A stretch of DNA of 57,869 nucleotides from Bacteroidota bacterium (lineage in GTDB: Bacteria; Bacteroidota; Bacteroidia; Flavobacteriales; JADGDT01). Below, piece by piece: positions 9,693 through 20,900 of this stretch. The notes below the pieces were generated by a model. That model was not told the DNA's origin. It searched no databases and saw only the letters and a program-made list of their open reading frames with translations. The translations under genes and the position numbers were made by a program. The DNA lies in the NCBI GenBank assembly GCA_039714315.1, contig JBDLJM010000006.1, positions 1 through 57,869 of the forward strand, given 5' to 3'. Position 1 is the first letter of the stretch. Each line of letters opens with the position of its first letter.

Positions 9693-10718
9693 TTAAAACA
9701 ACTCACCGGTACTTGTACTGTTTCTTAGCTTACCTAAATGCTTATAAGCTAAATCGGTTACCTCTCTGCCCCTTGGAGTCCTTACCAAATATCCTTCCTG
9801 TATCAGGAAAGGCTCATATACTTCTTCGATAGTACCCCCATTTTCAGACACGGCAGTTGCCAAAGTATTTATACCTACAGGTCCGCCTTTAAACTTGTCA
9901 ATAATAGTTGTAAGGATCCTGTTATCCATCTCATCCAATCCGTTTTTATCAACATTTAAAGCTTTTAAGCCAAAGCGAGATATTTCAATATCGATATTTC
10001 CATCACCTTTTATCTGGGCGAAGTCTCTGATTCTTCTCAATAATGAATTTGCAATACGTGGAGTTCCCCTGCTTCTTCCTGCTATTTCAAGTGCTGCCCT
10101 CTGATCTATCGGAACTTTCAAAATTCCTGCACTTCGTTCCACTATATGGCTTAATAATTCAGAATTGTAATACTGTAAACGCGAATTTATTCCAAAACGG
10201 GCACGCATTGGAGCAGTTAACAAACCTGATCTGGTAGTTGCTCCAATAAGAGTGAAAGGATTTAAATTAATCTGAACACTTCTTGCATTAGGACCGGATT
10301 CGATCATAATATCAATCTTATAATCCTCCATTGCCGAATACAAATACTCCTCAACAACAGGGCTTAAACGGTGTATTTCATCTATAAACAACACATCCCG
10401 TTCTTCAAGGTTAGTAAGTAACCCAGCAAGATCACCCGGTTTATCCAAAACAGGACCGGAAGTAACCTTTATTCCTACTCCCAATTCATTTGCTAAAATA
10501 TAAGCAAGAGTAGTTTTTCCAAGTCCTGGAGGACCGTGGAGCAAAACATGATCAAGAGCATCATCGCGCAAATTAGATGCCTTAACAAAAATTTCAAGAT
10601 TATCTAATATAGCTTCCTGTCCGGCAAAATCACCAAAACTCAAGGGCCTTAAAGCTCTTTCGTAATCATGCTCCTCCTGCTCAAAACTTTCTCCTGATGC
10701 GTCTAAATTCTCGTTCAT
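9693..10718 (-). CDS. ruvB: Holliday junction branch migration helicase RuvB
   Basis: The 341-residue AAA+ ATPase drives Holliday junction migration with RuvA and RuvC in recombinational repair. Walker [13 protein letters not shown] is at about 64-75, Walker [11 protein letters not shown] at about 109-118, sensor I GATTR at about 159-163, and the C-terminal winged helix ends in [13 protein letters not shown]. Length is normal for the family. It lies 27 bases downstream of the RDD-protein gene on the same strand, and the two are probably co-transcribed from the promoter at 11290. Confidence 0.97.
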   Translation of the reverse strand: MNENLDASGESFEQEEHDYERALRPLSFGDFAGQEAILDNLEIFVKASNLRDDALDHVLLHGPPGLGKTTLAYILANELGVGIKVTSGPVLDKPGDLAGLLTNLEERDVLFIDEIHRLSPVVEEYLYSAMEDYKIDIMIESGPNARSVQINLNPFTLIGATTRSGLLTAPMRARFGINSRLQYYNSELLSHIVERSAGILKVPIDQRAALEIAGRSRGTPRIANSLLRRIRDFAQIKGDGNIDIEISRFGLKALNVDKNGLDEMDNRILTTIIDKFKGGPVGINTLATAVSENGGTIEEVYEPFLIQEGYLVRTPRGREVTDLAYKHLGKLRNSTSTGELF

Positions 10719-10745
10719 TAATTTTATTTTTTTGGGTTTTTGATA

Positions 10746-11249
10746 TTACCTGTCGCTATAATCTTTATCCGATACAACTAAAGTATTTGCTATAACATCG
10801 TACAAGCCCCTGTTCTTTTTGTCAAAAACAACCCACAAAGCCAAAAACGGGAAAGCTGAAAGGATAATTATTTTCAAAACATTTCTTTTAAAAGCTGTTT
10901 CACCGTCCAAAGGTTCTCCTATTACATTTCCTACTTTTATTTTCATCAAATGTTTACCAAATGTACCACGCCATGGTGTAGTTTCTGAATATGCACTATA
11001 TAGTCCCCAAATTACAATAACGATTAAATTAATATAATTTGTATACTTTATAAAGGCAGGATTTAACGACTCTATGCTCAGACTCCCCGACCTTCCTAGT
11101 TCCAGATACTCATCAAACAGCACAGAGTATCTTGTAAAACCAATAAATAAAGAATACACTAAAAATGATATAGGAATAATATCAATTAAATATGCTACTA
11201 ACCTCTTCAACTTTGGTGCAACATAAATCGTCTTTACTTTAACTTCCAT
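10746..11249 (-). CDS. RDD family membrane protein
   Basis: The 167-residue protein has three membrane segments (about 17-40, 69-86 and 125-145). It shows the RDD-family pattern, with the basic-acidic motif RLVAYLIDIIPI in the first segment and TFGKHLMKIKV before the last. The family has been linked to ion or small-molecule transport in some members, but the substrate here is unknown. It is first in an apparent operon with ruvB. Confidence 0.85.
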   Translation of the reverse strand: MEVKVKTIYVAPKLKRLVAYLIDIIPISFLVYSLFIGFTRYSVLFDEYLELGRSGSLSIESLNPAFIKYTNYINLIVIVIWGLYSAYSETTPWRGTFGKHLMKIKVGNVIGEPLDGETAFKRNVLKIIILSAFPFLALWVVFDKKNRGLYDVIANTLVVSDKDYSDR

Positions 11250-11289
11250 ATTTAATTTTAAAATTCATGCCTGCCTTTCGGCTGAATGG

Positions 11290-11297
11290 CAAAAGTA
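11290..11297 (-). promoter_or_regulatory. -7 promoter element for the RDD-ruvB operon
   Basis: TACTTTTG on the minus strand matches TAnnTTTG exactly, about 40 bases before the RDD start codon. No TTG is at the usual -33 distance. Confidence 0.5.
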
Positions 11298-11304
11298 AGA
11301 TAAA

Positions 11305-12777
11305 TTATTTTTCTATTGGAAAATCTTTACTTACTGCTCTAAAGCATAACCCACCGGAACTTATAGCAGGAGAAAAACCACCGCCAATCACCCAAGCTCC
11401 TGTAAAATACAAGTTATTGATCAAGTCTGATTTTACTTTTGGCTTTTTTAAAAACTGTTTTGGTGTCGGGGCAAAACCATAAGCTGTACCTTCATCTGTT
11501 TGCAAATACCTTTTCATTGTCTTTGCAGTTCCAACCTCATAGAATTCTATATGATCCCTGATATTCGGATAATCTACTTCCAGTACATCCAAATATCTCT
11601 CTGCCAACAACTTTTTCTTTTCCGAATATTCCTCTTCAGACAGATTTTGCCAATCTTTCAAATAATCAATAGAACAAAATACGCCAAATGATTTATCATC
11701 TGATGTTAGTTGGGAATCTATCTGAGAATAGTCTACAAAAATAAAAGCCCGATCTGTGATATCTTCCTTCAAATTTTTATGATAAGAATCTATATCGATA
11801 GCCTGCCCAAAATAAAAATTAGAATAAGGACGTTTGCCGTAAATACTTTTTACATTATTCTTAAAGCCAATATATACCGTTAATAGAGAGTTTCCGATTA
11901 TTTTATTGTTTTCATAATCAACCCCTGCCATTCTATAGGTTTGCATCGGTGAGGCATTTGAAATAATAACATCACTTACTATTTCTTCATCAACCTTTTT
12001 TCGGGTAAAGCTCACAATCTTTTTTTCAGCTCTTTCAGAAATTCTAAAAACATTAGCTTTTGTTATAACCTCTCCGCCATTATCTGAAATCACCTTTGCC
12101 AAGTAGTTGGAAAGTTTCTGGCTTCCTCCTTTAATAAACCATCCGCCGCCCGTAAAATAAGAATTTTGTCCCAGTGAATGATAAAGAAAACTAAAGGTAT
12201 CTACATAATCGTGATAATAACCAATATTACTATTCAGCAGAAGTTTCAGCTGTTCATTCTCAATTATCGAATCCATTACTTCCCGGGTTGACTTATCACG
12301 ATACTTAGAAACATTAGGAAATAAAAAAGGAAACAATGGATATTGCCACCACTTTATTCTAATTAAACTCCTAAACTCCTTGGCTATATCAGATATAAGT
12401 TTAAAATACTTTCTTATTCCCGTTTCCTGATCCGGAAATTTTTCTATCAATGCCTTTATTGCATCTTCTGCTTTTCCAGGCATAACAAAATCTAAAGTGT
12501 CAGTTTTAGTGCGAAAAAATTCCGGCACTTCTTCAAATTCAAGCTCATCATAAACACCAAGCGATTCAAATATTTTCTTTTTGCCCGAATCTGTATAAAG
12601 TCCATCCAACTCATGTAAGCCCACTTCACACGTATATCCCTTCCTCTTAAAAGCAGATGCGGCACCGCCAACTACATTGTGCTGTTCGAGTACAGTAACT
12701 TTATATCCAGCCTTTGCCAGCAATGCTCCGGATGTTAAACCTCCAAGCCCTGAACCTATAATACATACATCAGCCAT
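11305..12777 (-). CDS. Phytoene desaturase/CrtISO-like FAD oxidoreductase
   Basis: The 490-residue protein starts with a dinucleotide-binding fold, GSGLGGLTSGALLAKAGYKV at about 8-27, followed by EQHNVVGGAAS. It ends with a second FAD-contact region, NNLYFTGAWVIGGGFSPAIS. This architecture is that of the carotenoid desaturase and isomerase (CrtI/CrtISO) and related all-trans-retinol saturase flavoproteins. No carotenoid synthesis gene (crtB, crtY, crtZ) is nearby, so the substrate is not established. The start codon is four bases after the stop of the TlpA-like gene, which suggests one transcript. Confidence 0.8.
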   Translation of the reverse strand: MADVCIIGSGLGGLTSGALLAKAGYKVTVLEQHNVVGGAASAFKRKGYTCEVGLHELDGLYTDSGKKKIFESLGVYDELEFEEVPEFFRTKTDTLDFVMPGKAEDAIKALIEKFPDQETGIRKYFKLISDIAKEFRSLIRIKWWQYPLFPFLFPNVSKYRDKSTREVMDSIIENEQLKLLLNSNIGYYHDYVDTFSFLYHSLGQNSYFTGGGWFIKGGSQKLSNYLAKVISDNGGEVITKANVFRISERAEKKIVSFTRKKVDEEIVSDVIISNASPMQTYRMAGVDYENNKIIGNSLLTVYIGFKNNVKSIYGKRPYSNFYFGQAIDIDSYHKNLKEDITDRAFIFVDYSQIDSQLTSDDKSFGVFCSIDYLKDWQNLSEEEYSEKKKLLAERYLDVLEVDYPNIRDHIEFYEVGTAKTMKRYLQTDEGTAYGFAPTPKQFLKKPKVKSDLINNLYFTGAWVIGGGFSPAISSGGLCFRAVSKDFPIEK

Positions 12778-12780
12778 AAC

Positions 12781-13881
12781 TTATTTTTTTAGGAATATTT
12801 CTTTTAGCTTTAATTCTAACCTTTCATCATGCAAATCCTTAGCTATAATCCTACCATCTTTATCCAACAGAATATTATAGGGAGTATTCGGCACCTTGAA
12901 AATATCTGCTGTTCCAATGGTATCGAGTAGTTGAGTAAATAAAAGTTTATCCTCTTTCACAACCAGTTCCCAAATTTCCTGATCAAATTCATCTTCCATG
13001 TTTATCCCCAATATTTCAAACTCAAATTCCCTATAACTATTATACAGCTCTGCAACTTTTGGATTTTCCCGGCGGCAATAAGAACACATTGGTGACCAGA
13101 AATTTAACAACACAAATTTCCCTTTAAAATCTTCAAGAGTAACATTTTCTCCATTAATATCAGGCAAAATAAATCCGGGTGCCTGAGCTCCAATTGCTGT
13201 TTTAGCCATCTCGTTTAATACTAATTCCAGATTTTTTGAAAACAATGAAAGCTTTACTTTTTCTGACAACTTATCATAAGAAGATTTTAAAGTATTATAG
13301 TCATCATAAGCTGTTATCTGATATAATGCCCAGGCTGACAAATCAGAATCCGGGTGTTTGTTTGCAAAATCTAAAAACAAACTGCTTTTTCTTGATTCGT
13401 TTGCAAATAAATCTTCTTCCAGTTTTATATAACCTACACTATCATTATCTAATACAGCCAATTGATACTCCAGATTGATTACCTGGCTTTCCTTTTCTAT
13501 CAAAGCATAATCACTCATCAACCTAGCAAAAAGATCATGAGATTCTGATCCGATGATTTTAACATCTTTGAGACTGTCGATATTACCATTCAGGTAAATA
13601 TCAGAATTATCCAGGAATATTTTAATAAACTTTTTCTGATCATAAATTGGAACTAAAAACCGGAAATCTTCCTGTTTTAATTCTGAGGCTTTATAAACAA
13701 ATTGATTGGAACTAACATTTATAGTATCAAGATAAACAGGTTTGCCGTTTTTAATTTTGGCATATATCAGATCTCGTGAATTCAGTCCGTCAATACTTCC
13801 TTCGATAAGAAAAGTATCTGGAGCATCCCCCTGACAGCTCCAAAAAATAACAAAAATAAGGTATCGTAATTTTTTCATCAT
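12781..13881 (-). CDS. TlpA-like thioredoxin-fold lipoprotein (DUF4369 type)
   Basis: I place the start at ATG 13881 (the adjacent ATG 13878 is equally possible). The longer frame reaches 13947 but only this start puts the signal LRYLIFVIFWSC at the N-terminus, giving a lipoprotein of about 366 residues. Residues roughly 20-110 resemble DUF4369 (IEGSIDGLNSRDLIYAKI). The C-terminal half is a TlpA/ResA domain with active site CSYC (in SPMCSYCRREN) and the cis-proline loop VPNTPYNILLD. Such proteins are envelope thiol-disulfide oxidoreductases. Position next to a flavoprotein gene does not reveal the partner. Confidence 0.85.
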   Translation of the reverse strand: MMKKLRYLIFVIFWSCQGDAPDTFLIEGSIDGLNSRDLIYAKIKNGKPVYLDTINVSSNQFVYKASELKQEDFRFLVPIYDQKKFIKIFLDNSDIYLNGNIDSLKDVKIIGSESHDLFARLMSDYALIEKESQVINLEYQLAVLDNDSVGYIKLEEDLFANESRKSSLFLDFANKHPDSDLSAWALYQITAYDDYNTLKSSYDKLSEKVKLSLFSKNLELVLNEMAKTAIGAQAPGFILPDINGENVTLEDFKGKFVLLNFWSPMCSYCRRENPKVAELYNSYREFEFEILGINMEDEFDQEIWELVVKEDKLLFTQLLDTIGTADIFKVPNTPYNILLDKDGRIIAKDLHDERLELKLKEIFLKK

Positions 13882-14072
13882 AGTCAGCTCTAATTGGATT
13901 CTCGTATGCTTCATATCCAAAACTACAAAAAAGGTAATAAACCACATTACTTTGTAATTATATAATAAAGACTACTACAATAATATTCGACTGAGAGATT
14001 CTACCCAACATGATTATTTTGGTTGGGAATAATTCAATCTAAAAAGATTACACACACAATGGTTTAACTATG

Positions 14073-14098
14073 AAAAAGGGGCCTAAAAAAGGCCCCTT
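14073..14098 (-). terminator. Terminator of the ACIII operon
   Basis: A perfect 8-bp stem AAGGGGCC/GGCCCCTT (14076-14098) with an A- or T-rich loop, followed on the minus strand by TTTTT. It ends the act operon 40 bases after actF. Confidence 0.85.
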
Positions 14099-14137
14099 CG
14101 ATATATTAACAATAATCTATTAAACAGATAAAACTGT

Positions 14138-15466
14138 TTACCTATGTTCAATATTGTAATAATGATAATGCTCCGATTCCTTTAGCATCGGATGTCCTTT
14201 TGCAAGCAATCCGCGCTTGGCCAGGTTTCTTTGTGTACAAAAAATAAACAAACCGAAGAAGCCAAGGAAAGACCCAATCTCTACTACACCAAAACTCCAC
14301 TGACTACCAACTGATCCCGGCATAATCATTACGAATAAATCTATGTAGTGACCAACTATCAATACCAGTCCCGTCACAACCATATACGGGAAATAACTTT
14401 TTTTGGCCGAATCCATTATTATCAATAATGGGAAAGCAAAATTCATCGCTACCATTGTGAAAAAAGGAATTTTATAGTCTTCGAATCTCGCTATATAATA
14501 AGTTACCTCTTCCGGTATGTTCGAGTACCAGTAAAGAAGGAATTGGGAAATCCAAAGGTATGCCCAGAATATAGACAGTCCGAACATAAACTTCCCTAAA
14601 TCGTGAATATGGGAAGAATTTACAAACTCCAAATATCCCTGAGACTTTAAATATATTGTTACCAACGCTATCATTGAAACTGCCGATACAAACATTCCTG
14701 AGAACACATACCAACCAAACAATGTAGAGAACCAGTGAGGATCAACACTCATCACCCAATCCCATGCTCCAGTTGACGATGTTACACCGAAGAATACTGT
14801 AAATATTGCAGCAACTTTAAAGGCTTTATTATAAGGTTTATAATCACCCGCAGTTTCTTGTTCTAATGAATATTTCTTGATTAAGAAAAGAGCTAAAATC
14901 CATCCTCCAAGATAAACAACTGCTCTGATCAGGAAGAATGCTACATTTAGGAAACCTGATTTACCATCGATGATTGAATCGTAGTTCTCAGAATCAGGGT
15001 CAACTAAACTGGCATCCATCCAATGGAAAATATGATGCAGGTGCAATCCCCCAGCCACCAGTATTAGAAAAACTATCAATCCTCCCAATATCATATACGA
15101 TGACATAGCTTCCATTACCCTCAGTAAAACAACCGACCAACCCGCTTGTCCAATATATTGAACTGCCATAAAGAACATTGTTCCTACAGCAATAAACAGA
15201 AAAAATAACGCCGCAACATACATTGCTGACCAGGGTCTGTTTTTTTGCTGATGATATATGTGCTCGGCATGAGCCTCATCGTGATGATCGTTTACTTTTG
15301 TCACCGCTTCACTGCCATCATCATGTTCAGTATCTACCTGCTCCATTTGGTGCTTTACATCTTCTACAGACGAAGGTGTAGTCATAAACCCAAATGCCAG
15401 CGACAATATTCCTACTGCCATTAAAACAAATGACAGAGTTTTAAGATTTTTTGAAATTTTATACAT
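14138..15466 (-). CDS. actF: Alternative Complex III subunit ActF
   Basis: The 442-residue NrfD/PsrC-like integral membrane protein has about ten transmembrane helices. It is homologous to ActC and forms with it the membrane core of ACIII, the quinol:cytochrome c oxidoreductase that replaces complex III. A His- and acid-rich stretch between the first two helices (HHDEAHAEHIYHQQ) is solvent-exposed and unusual-looking. It is the last gene of the operon, seven bases after actDE. No cytochrome oxidase gene follows; a terminator does. Confidence 0.93.
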   Translation of the reverse strand: MYKISKNLKTLSFVLMAVGILSLAFGFMTTPSSVEDVKHQMEQVDTEHDDGSEAVTKVNDHHDEAHAEHIYHQQKNRPWSAMYVAALFFLFIAVGTMFFMAVQYIGQAGWSVVLLRVMEAMSSYMILGGLIVFLILVAGGLHLHHIFHWMDASLVDPDSENYDSIIDGKSGFLNVAFFLIRAVVYLGGWILALFLIKKYSLEQETAGDYKPYNKAFKVAAIFTVFFGVTSSTGAWDWVMSVDPHWFSTLFGWYVFSGMFVSAVSMIALVTIYLKSQGYLEFVNSSHIHDLGKFMFGLSIFWAYLWISQFLLYWYSNIPEEVTYYIARFEDYKIPFFTMVAMNFAFPLLIIMDSAKKSYFPYMVVTGLVLIVGHYIDLFVMIMPGSVGSQWSFGVVEIGSFLGFFGLFIFCTQRNLAKRGLLAKGHPMLKESEHYHYYNIEHR

Positions 15467-15473
15467 CTGATAT

Positions 15474-16580
15474 TTATTTTAATTGACTTCTAAGTTTCAA
15501 AACATGCCCTGTTACTTTCCATCTTTCCTCCGATGTTAACTGAGAAGCATGCGACCCCATCATATTTTTACCATAAGTCATTACGTGGAAAATGCTTCCT
15601 TCGGTAATATTTGGCAATCTGGAAGGGGCATAAGACGGTACTCCAAGAAATTTCTCGTTTTGTACAAGTTTACCCTGTCCGTCACCACTAATACCATGAC
15701 ACGAAATACAATAAATATTATACAAATCTTCGCCTTGTTTATCTGTTTTCTCAGTTGCAGTAATTGGCGATTTTAAATTCTCTAATGCATATTGATAACC
15801 TTCGTTAGTATCAGGTATTCCATAAGGAACATATCCTCTTTTTACAGTCCCTTCAACCGGTATTCGTGCTTCCATATTATTCACTCCGTTAGGATCTTCA
15901 GAATATGGTTCATAAGCTATTGAATAATACATATTAGGCATAAATATGGTTTCCGGTTCTCGCTGAACTTCATCAGAAGAGCTACATGAAGTAAATCCCA
16001 GCAAAAGAATTAAAGATGCCGCAGGAACCTTAAACCAAAGTTTCTTCCCTTTATCTTTCTTAATCTCTTTCACATTAACCTCTATAGCTCCCGCTTCTTT
16101 TAGAGTTGTTTCCAGCTCTGTAGAATCACCTTCAACCATAAATTCCATTAGAAATTTATCATCAGTTGTTCTTGGGTCGGGACTTCCACCTTTCCTTCCA
16201 GGGAATAGTTTGTTTTTAAAAAAGTACGTAATCACCATTAAGTGAGCTGCAAAAAACACTGTAAGCTCGAACATAATCGGAACAAATGAAGGCATATTTT
16301 CACCCCATGTAAAACTTGGCTTACCTCCAATATTTTGAGGCCAGTCGAAAATCATCATATACCAGGTCATCCAAATGGCAAAACTTAACCCTATGGCTCC
16401 ATAAATAAATGACGCGTATGCAATTCTGGTAGGCTTAAGCCCCATAGCTTTATCAAGTCCGTGAATAGGAAACGGAGTATAGATCTCATCTATCTCAAAT
16501 CCTTTCTGACGAATGGTTTTTACTCCATTCATCAATATATCGTCGTCGTCAAACAATCCGTGTATTAATTTCTTACTCAT
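15474..16580 (-). CDS. actDE: Fused ACIII subunits ActD and ActE
   Basis: One uninterrupted 368-residue frame joins two subunits that are separate genes in the complexes I know. Residues 1-173 are ActD (DUF3341), starting HGLFDDDDILMNGVKTI, with two membrane helices at about 54-78 and 100-122. Residues 174-368 are ActE, a monoheme cytochrome c with CISCH at 291-295 and a candidate axial Met in NMMG (340-341). At the junction, KKDKGKKLWFKVPAASLILL followed by LGFTSC is a complete lipoprotein signal, with lipobox Cys199 at codon 15984-15986. No Met or stop separates the halves. Signal peptidase II could cut the chain into ActD and lipidated ActE; this is inference. The start overlaps actC by eight bases. 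Confidence 0.9.
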   Translation of the reverse strand: MSKKLIHGLFDDDDILMNGVKTIRQKGFEIDEIYTPFPIHGLDKAMGLKPTRIAYASFIYGAIGLSFAIWMTWYMMIFDWPQNIGGKPSFTWGENMPSFVPIMFELTVFFAAHLMVITYFFKNKLFPGRKGGSPDPRTTDDKFLMEFMVEGDSTELETTLKEAGAIEVNVKEIKKDKGKKLWFKVPAASLILLLGFTSCSSSDEVQREPETIFMPNMYYSIAYEPYSEDPNGVNNMEARIPVEGTVKRGYVPYGIPDTNEGYQYALENLKSPITATEKTDKQGEDLYNIYCISCHGISGDGQGKLVQNEKFLGVPSYAPSRLPNITEGSIFHVMTYGKNMMGSHASQLTSEERWKVTGHVLKLRSQLK

Positions 16581-17952
16581 GTTTGTGTAACTTTTTTTGG
16601 CTTTCGCCTGATGATTTCAAAATCGTTTTCAACTCAGCCTGAGCAATTACAGGGAAAGTACGAGCATAAAGCAGGAACAACACAAAGAAGAATCCGATTG
16701 TTCCAATAAAAATCGCTATGTCAACGAAGGTTGGAGAGAACATCGACCATGATGACGGTAAGTAATCTCTGTGAAGCGATGTTACAATAATAACAAAACG
16801 TTCGAACCACATACCTGTATTTACAATAATCGATAAGAAAAATGTAAACATAACACTTGTTCTGAGTTTCTTAAACCACATCAGCTGCGGAGACACAACA
16901 TTAAATGTCATCATTGACAAGTATGCCCACCAATAAGGACCTGTTGCCCTGTTCAGAAATGCATATTGCTCATATTCTACTCCTGAGTACCAGGCCATAA
17001 ATAACTCTGTAATATATGCTACCCCAACAATAGATCCCGTTAGCATGATGATAATATTCATCATCTCGATATGCTGTATGGTAATATAACTCTCGAGGCT
17101 AACAACCTTTCTCATTATTATAAGCAATGTTTGAACCATTGCAAATCCGGAAAAAATTGCTCCGGCAACAAAATAAGGAGGGAATATGGTTGTATGCCAC
17201 CCCGGAATAACCGATGTAGCAAAATCCATCGATACTATGGTGTGTACCGAAAGTACAAGAGGAGTAGCTAAACCGGCCAACACCAAAGAAACCTCTTCGA
17301 AACGTTGCCAGTGTTTAGTTTTTCCACTCCAACCAAAACTCATTACCGTATAAATATGTTTTGTAAATGGTTTAATTGCTCTGTCTCTTATCATTGCAAA
17401 ATCAGGGATTAAACCTACATACCAAAATACTGTAGACACCGAGAAATAAGTTGAAATTGCAAATACATCCCAAAGAAGTGGTGAATTAAAATTCACCCAT
17501 AACGATCCAAAATTATTAGGGAAAGGGAAAACCCAATAAGCCAACCAGGGACGTCCCATGTGAAGTAATGGGAATATTGCAGCCTGAATAACCGCAAAAA
17601 TTGTCATTGCCTCGGCAGATCGGTTTATAGACATACGCCACTTCTGGCGGAACAATAAAAGTACTGCTGATATCAAAGTACCGGCGTGACCGATACCTAC
17701 CCACCAAACGAAGTTAGTAATATCCCATGCCCAACCTACTGTTTTATTAAGCCCCCAGGCCCCAATACCTTCACCTATTGTATAGGCCATGGCACCAAGT
17801 CCCCAAAGAAAGGCCAGTGTAGCAATACTGAAAGCAAACCACCACATCTTATTGGCTTTGCCTTCTACCGGAGCAGCCACATCTTTGGTAACATCGCTAT
17901 ACGATTTATTACCTAATACTAATGGCTCTCTTATATCTGATTCATAATGCAT
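16573..17952 (-). CDS. actC: Alternative Complex III subunit ActC
   Basis: The 459-residue NrfD-like protein has about ten membrane helices. The segments WDITNFVWWVGIGHAGTLIS and AIFPLLHMGRPWLAYWVFP are typical of the quinol-binding ActC/NrfD family. ActC holds the quinol oxidation site of ACIII and passes electrons to the iron-sulfur part of ActB. It lies between actB (11-base gap) and actDE (8-base overlap), in the conserved operon order. Confidence 0.95.
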   Translation of the reverse strand: MHYESDIREPLVLGNKSYSDVTKDVAAPVEGKANKMWWFAFSIATLAFLWGLGAMAYTIGEGIGAWGLNKTVGWAWDITNFVWWVGIGHAGTLISAVLLLFRQKWRMSINRSAEAMTIFAVIQAAIFPLLHMGRPWLAYWVFPFPNNFGSLWVNFNSPLLWDVFAISTYFSVSTVFWYVGLIPDFAMIRDRAIKPFTKHIYTVMSFGWSGKTKHWQRFEEVSLVLAGLATPLVLSVHTIVSMDFATSVIPGWHTTIFPPYFVAGAIFSGFAMVQTLLIIMRKVVSLESYITIQHIEMMNIIIMLTGSIVGVAYITELFMAWYSGVEYEQYAFLNRATGPYWWAYLSMMTFNVVSPQLMWFKKLRTSVMFTFFLSIIVNTGMWFERFVIIVTSLHRDYLPSSWSMFSPTFVDIAIFIGTIGFFFVLFLLYARTFPVIAQAELKTILKSSGESQKKLHKHE

Positions 17953-17963
17953 ATCCAGTATAA

Positions 17964-20900
17964 TTATGAGTTTTTATTTCTAATTTTTGTTTGATACATA
18001 ACATTTGGCTTCGTACCAACCGACTCTAACAAATAGTACTTTCTGTCGTCGTGTAATGGTTCCTGAATACCTGATTTTTCATCATTTATATCACCAAATA
18101 CCATTGCATCCGACGGACAGGCCGATGAACATGCAGTCTGTATATCAATATCCTCCAACTTACGACCTTCTTTCTTGGCGTTAAGAATTCCTGCCTGTGT
18201 AATTTGAATACACATAGAACATTTTTCCATAACACCTCTGGAACGAATAGCCACATCAGGATTCAATACCATTCTACCTACTTCATCATTCATATAATAG
18301 TTGAACTCTTCGTTTTCTGCATATTGGAACCAGTTGAAACGACGCACTTTGTATGGACAGTTATTTGCACAATACCTAGTACCCACACAACGGTTGTATG
18401 CCATTTGGTTTTGTCCCTGACTACCATGAGAAGTTGCAGCAACCGGACAAACAGTCTCACATGGAGCGTGATTACAGTGCTGACACATCACAGGCTGAAA
18501 AACCACTTCAGGATTCTCTGAAGCAATTTCCATTTTATTGTACATCTCAACAGATCCGCTAACACCTGTCAGACCTTCTTCTTTGGCCTTTTCCTTGCTC
18601 ATGTCGGAGGAATAGTAACGGTCAATACGCAACCAATGCATATCTCTTGAACGTCTGACTTCTTCTTTACCTACAACAGGAACATTATTTTCTGCGTGAC
18701 AGGCAACAACACATGCAGCACAACCCGTACATGCATTCAGATCGATAGAAAGATTAAAATGATGTCCGATACTACTATCGTATTCGTCCCAAAGATCTAT
18801 TTTAGAAACCGGTTGTTTTCCTTTGTGAGTTTCCAAAGCCACAACAGGGTTCCACTCTTCTCTATCTTTATTTTTGTAAATATCGAAAGTAGTTTCCTGC
18901 ACAACATCTCTATCCATCATAGTATGATGAAGCTGCACACAGGCGAATTCATGCTCTCCCTCTACTTTTTCTACACTTACATTATTAACATATTTATTAA
19001 AAGTTCTGTAAAGCGTATAAGCATTTACACCGGTTTTCATTTCTTCCTTTACTCCTTCTATTCGCCCGTAACCCAATGCCAATCCCAATGTTCCGAAGGC
19101 TTGTCCGGGTTGAATAAATACCGGAAGAGTGATTGAAACATTACCGGAAGTAAGTTTAACAATATCACCGTTCAATGCACCGTTTGATTCATTCCAATTC
19201 GTTAACTCTAATTCTTCCGCCTGCTTTGGAGAAACTGTTAAATAGTTATCCCATGAAGTTCTGGTAATTGGATCAGGAAGTTCCTGCAACCAGGGATTGT
19301 TAGCCATTTCTCCGTTACCCATACCTGCTTTAACATATAGCTCTAACTCCAGTCCTTTGGAATCCTTAAACTGTTTTTGGGCAGACTTTGCTACAGAATT
19401 CATATCAGGCTCATTAACTTGAGGCATTTCACTTGTGCTATCAACACTAAACACCCCGTCATGAACTGTTTGATTCCAACTTGCTCCTAACTTCTGACTT
19501 AATATATTAGCTGTCCAGTTCTTTTGCATGAAAGAATAAAAATCTTCCGAAGCCCCTATCCATTTCAACAAATTATCCTGAAACTGACGTGTATCGTACA
19601 AGGGCCGAATAGTCGGCTGCATCAATGAATATTCTCCTTCTACCGGCATTGCATCTCCCCAGTTCTCTAACGAATGCTGTGATGGAAGATTAAAATCCAT
19701 AAGCTTAGCGGTCTCATCTATAAATTGTGACATTGAAAGCTTAAGCTGAACTTTCTCCGATCCTTTTACAAATTCAGCTGAATTAGCTAGCGAGTAAACG
19801 GGATTTACATTATATGCCAATAAAGCTCCAATTTTCCCTGAATTCATATCCTGAATCAACTGTTGAACAGCTTTATCATTTCCTTCCTTTACATACACAG
19901 GCTTGTCAACACCCATAGCTTTACTTTGCAATGCAAGATTTATCTTCATTGCTAATATCTGCATATTTTTATCGTTACTGCCTGTAACAACCAGAGCCTT
20001 ATCCCCGGCCTTCTTTAACTCTTTTGCAATAGTTTTTAATTGTGCATCAATAGGTGTTTCTTTGGAGCTAAGCTTTTCTCCGGTAATCAATCCATAAAGA
20101 GTAATTAAAGCATATGTTTGCTCTGATGGCTTGATAGCATATCTGTCATCGGCGTTTGCTCCTGCAAGCGACATGTTTGACTCTATCTGAATATGACGTG
20201 ACATTTGCTCCTGATTGGGCTTTCTACCGACCGCATATCCTTTTTCATATCCTCCGCCAAGCCAATCTCCCAGAAAATCAGCACCAAAAGAAACTATAAC
20301 TCTTGCCTCTGAAAACTTGTACAACGGTAATGCCCGTTTTTCATACAGTGTTTCGTAGGCATCTAAAGCACCCGAACTGGAAACAGCATCATAAGAAATA
20401 TGCTTTGCAGAAGGGTATTTTTCCGTGAATTTGGCGATAACCTCATCAGTTGACGGACTAAACATCGATGGTGTTAATATCGCTATTTGTTTATCCCCAA
20501 CAGCATTTAACCCCATTATCACATCCGAATCAACAGAACTCCACGAAATTTCCTCTCCCTTTTTTTGAGGAGACTTTAACCTGTTACTATCATATAACGA
20601 AAGTACGTTTGCCTGGATTCTTGTATTTGTCGTTCCGTAAAACTTAGCCATAGAGTTTGGCTCTATTCTTATAGGCCTTCCTTCTCTGGCTCTTACCAAT
20701 ACACTTGCAAAATCATGACCATCTGATATTGTGGTTGCATAATAATCGGCCGTTCCTGGAGTAATACTGTCTGGTTTTACAACGTAAGGTATAGATTTTA
20801 CAACAGGCCCCTCACAAGCAACCAAAGAAGCTGCAGCAGTACTAAACCCAATATATTTCAAAAAGTCTCTTCGAGTTGTTGATCCCGATTCTAATGTTTC

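Noticed and set aside
15474-16580. ActD-ActE junction as a pseudogene or frameshift
   Set aside because: The frame is continuous, both halves are complete, and the joint is a sensible lipoprotein signal. A sequencing error remains possible but nothing in the sequence shows one.
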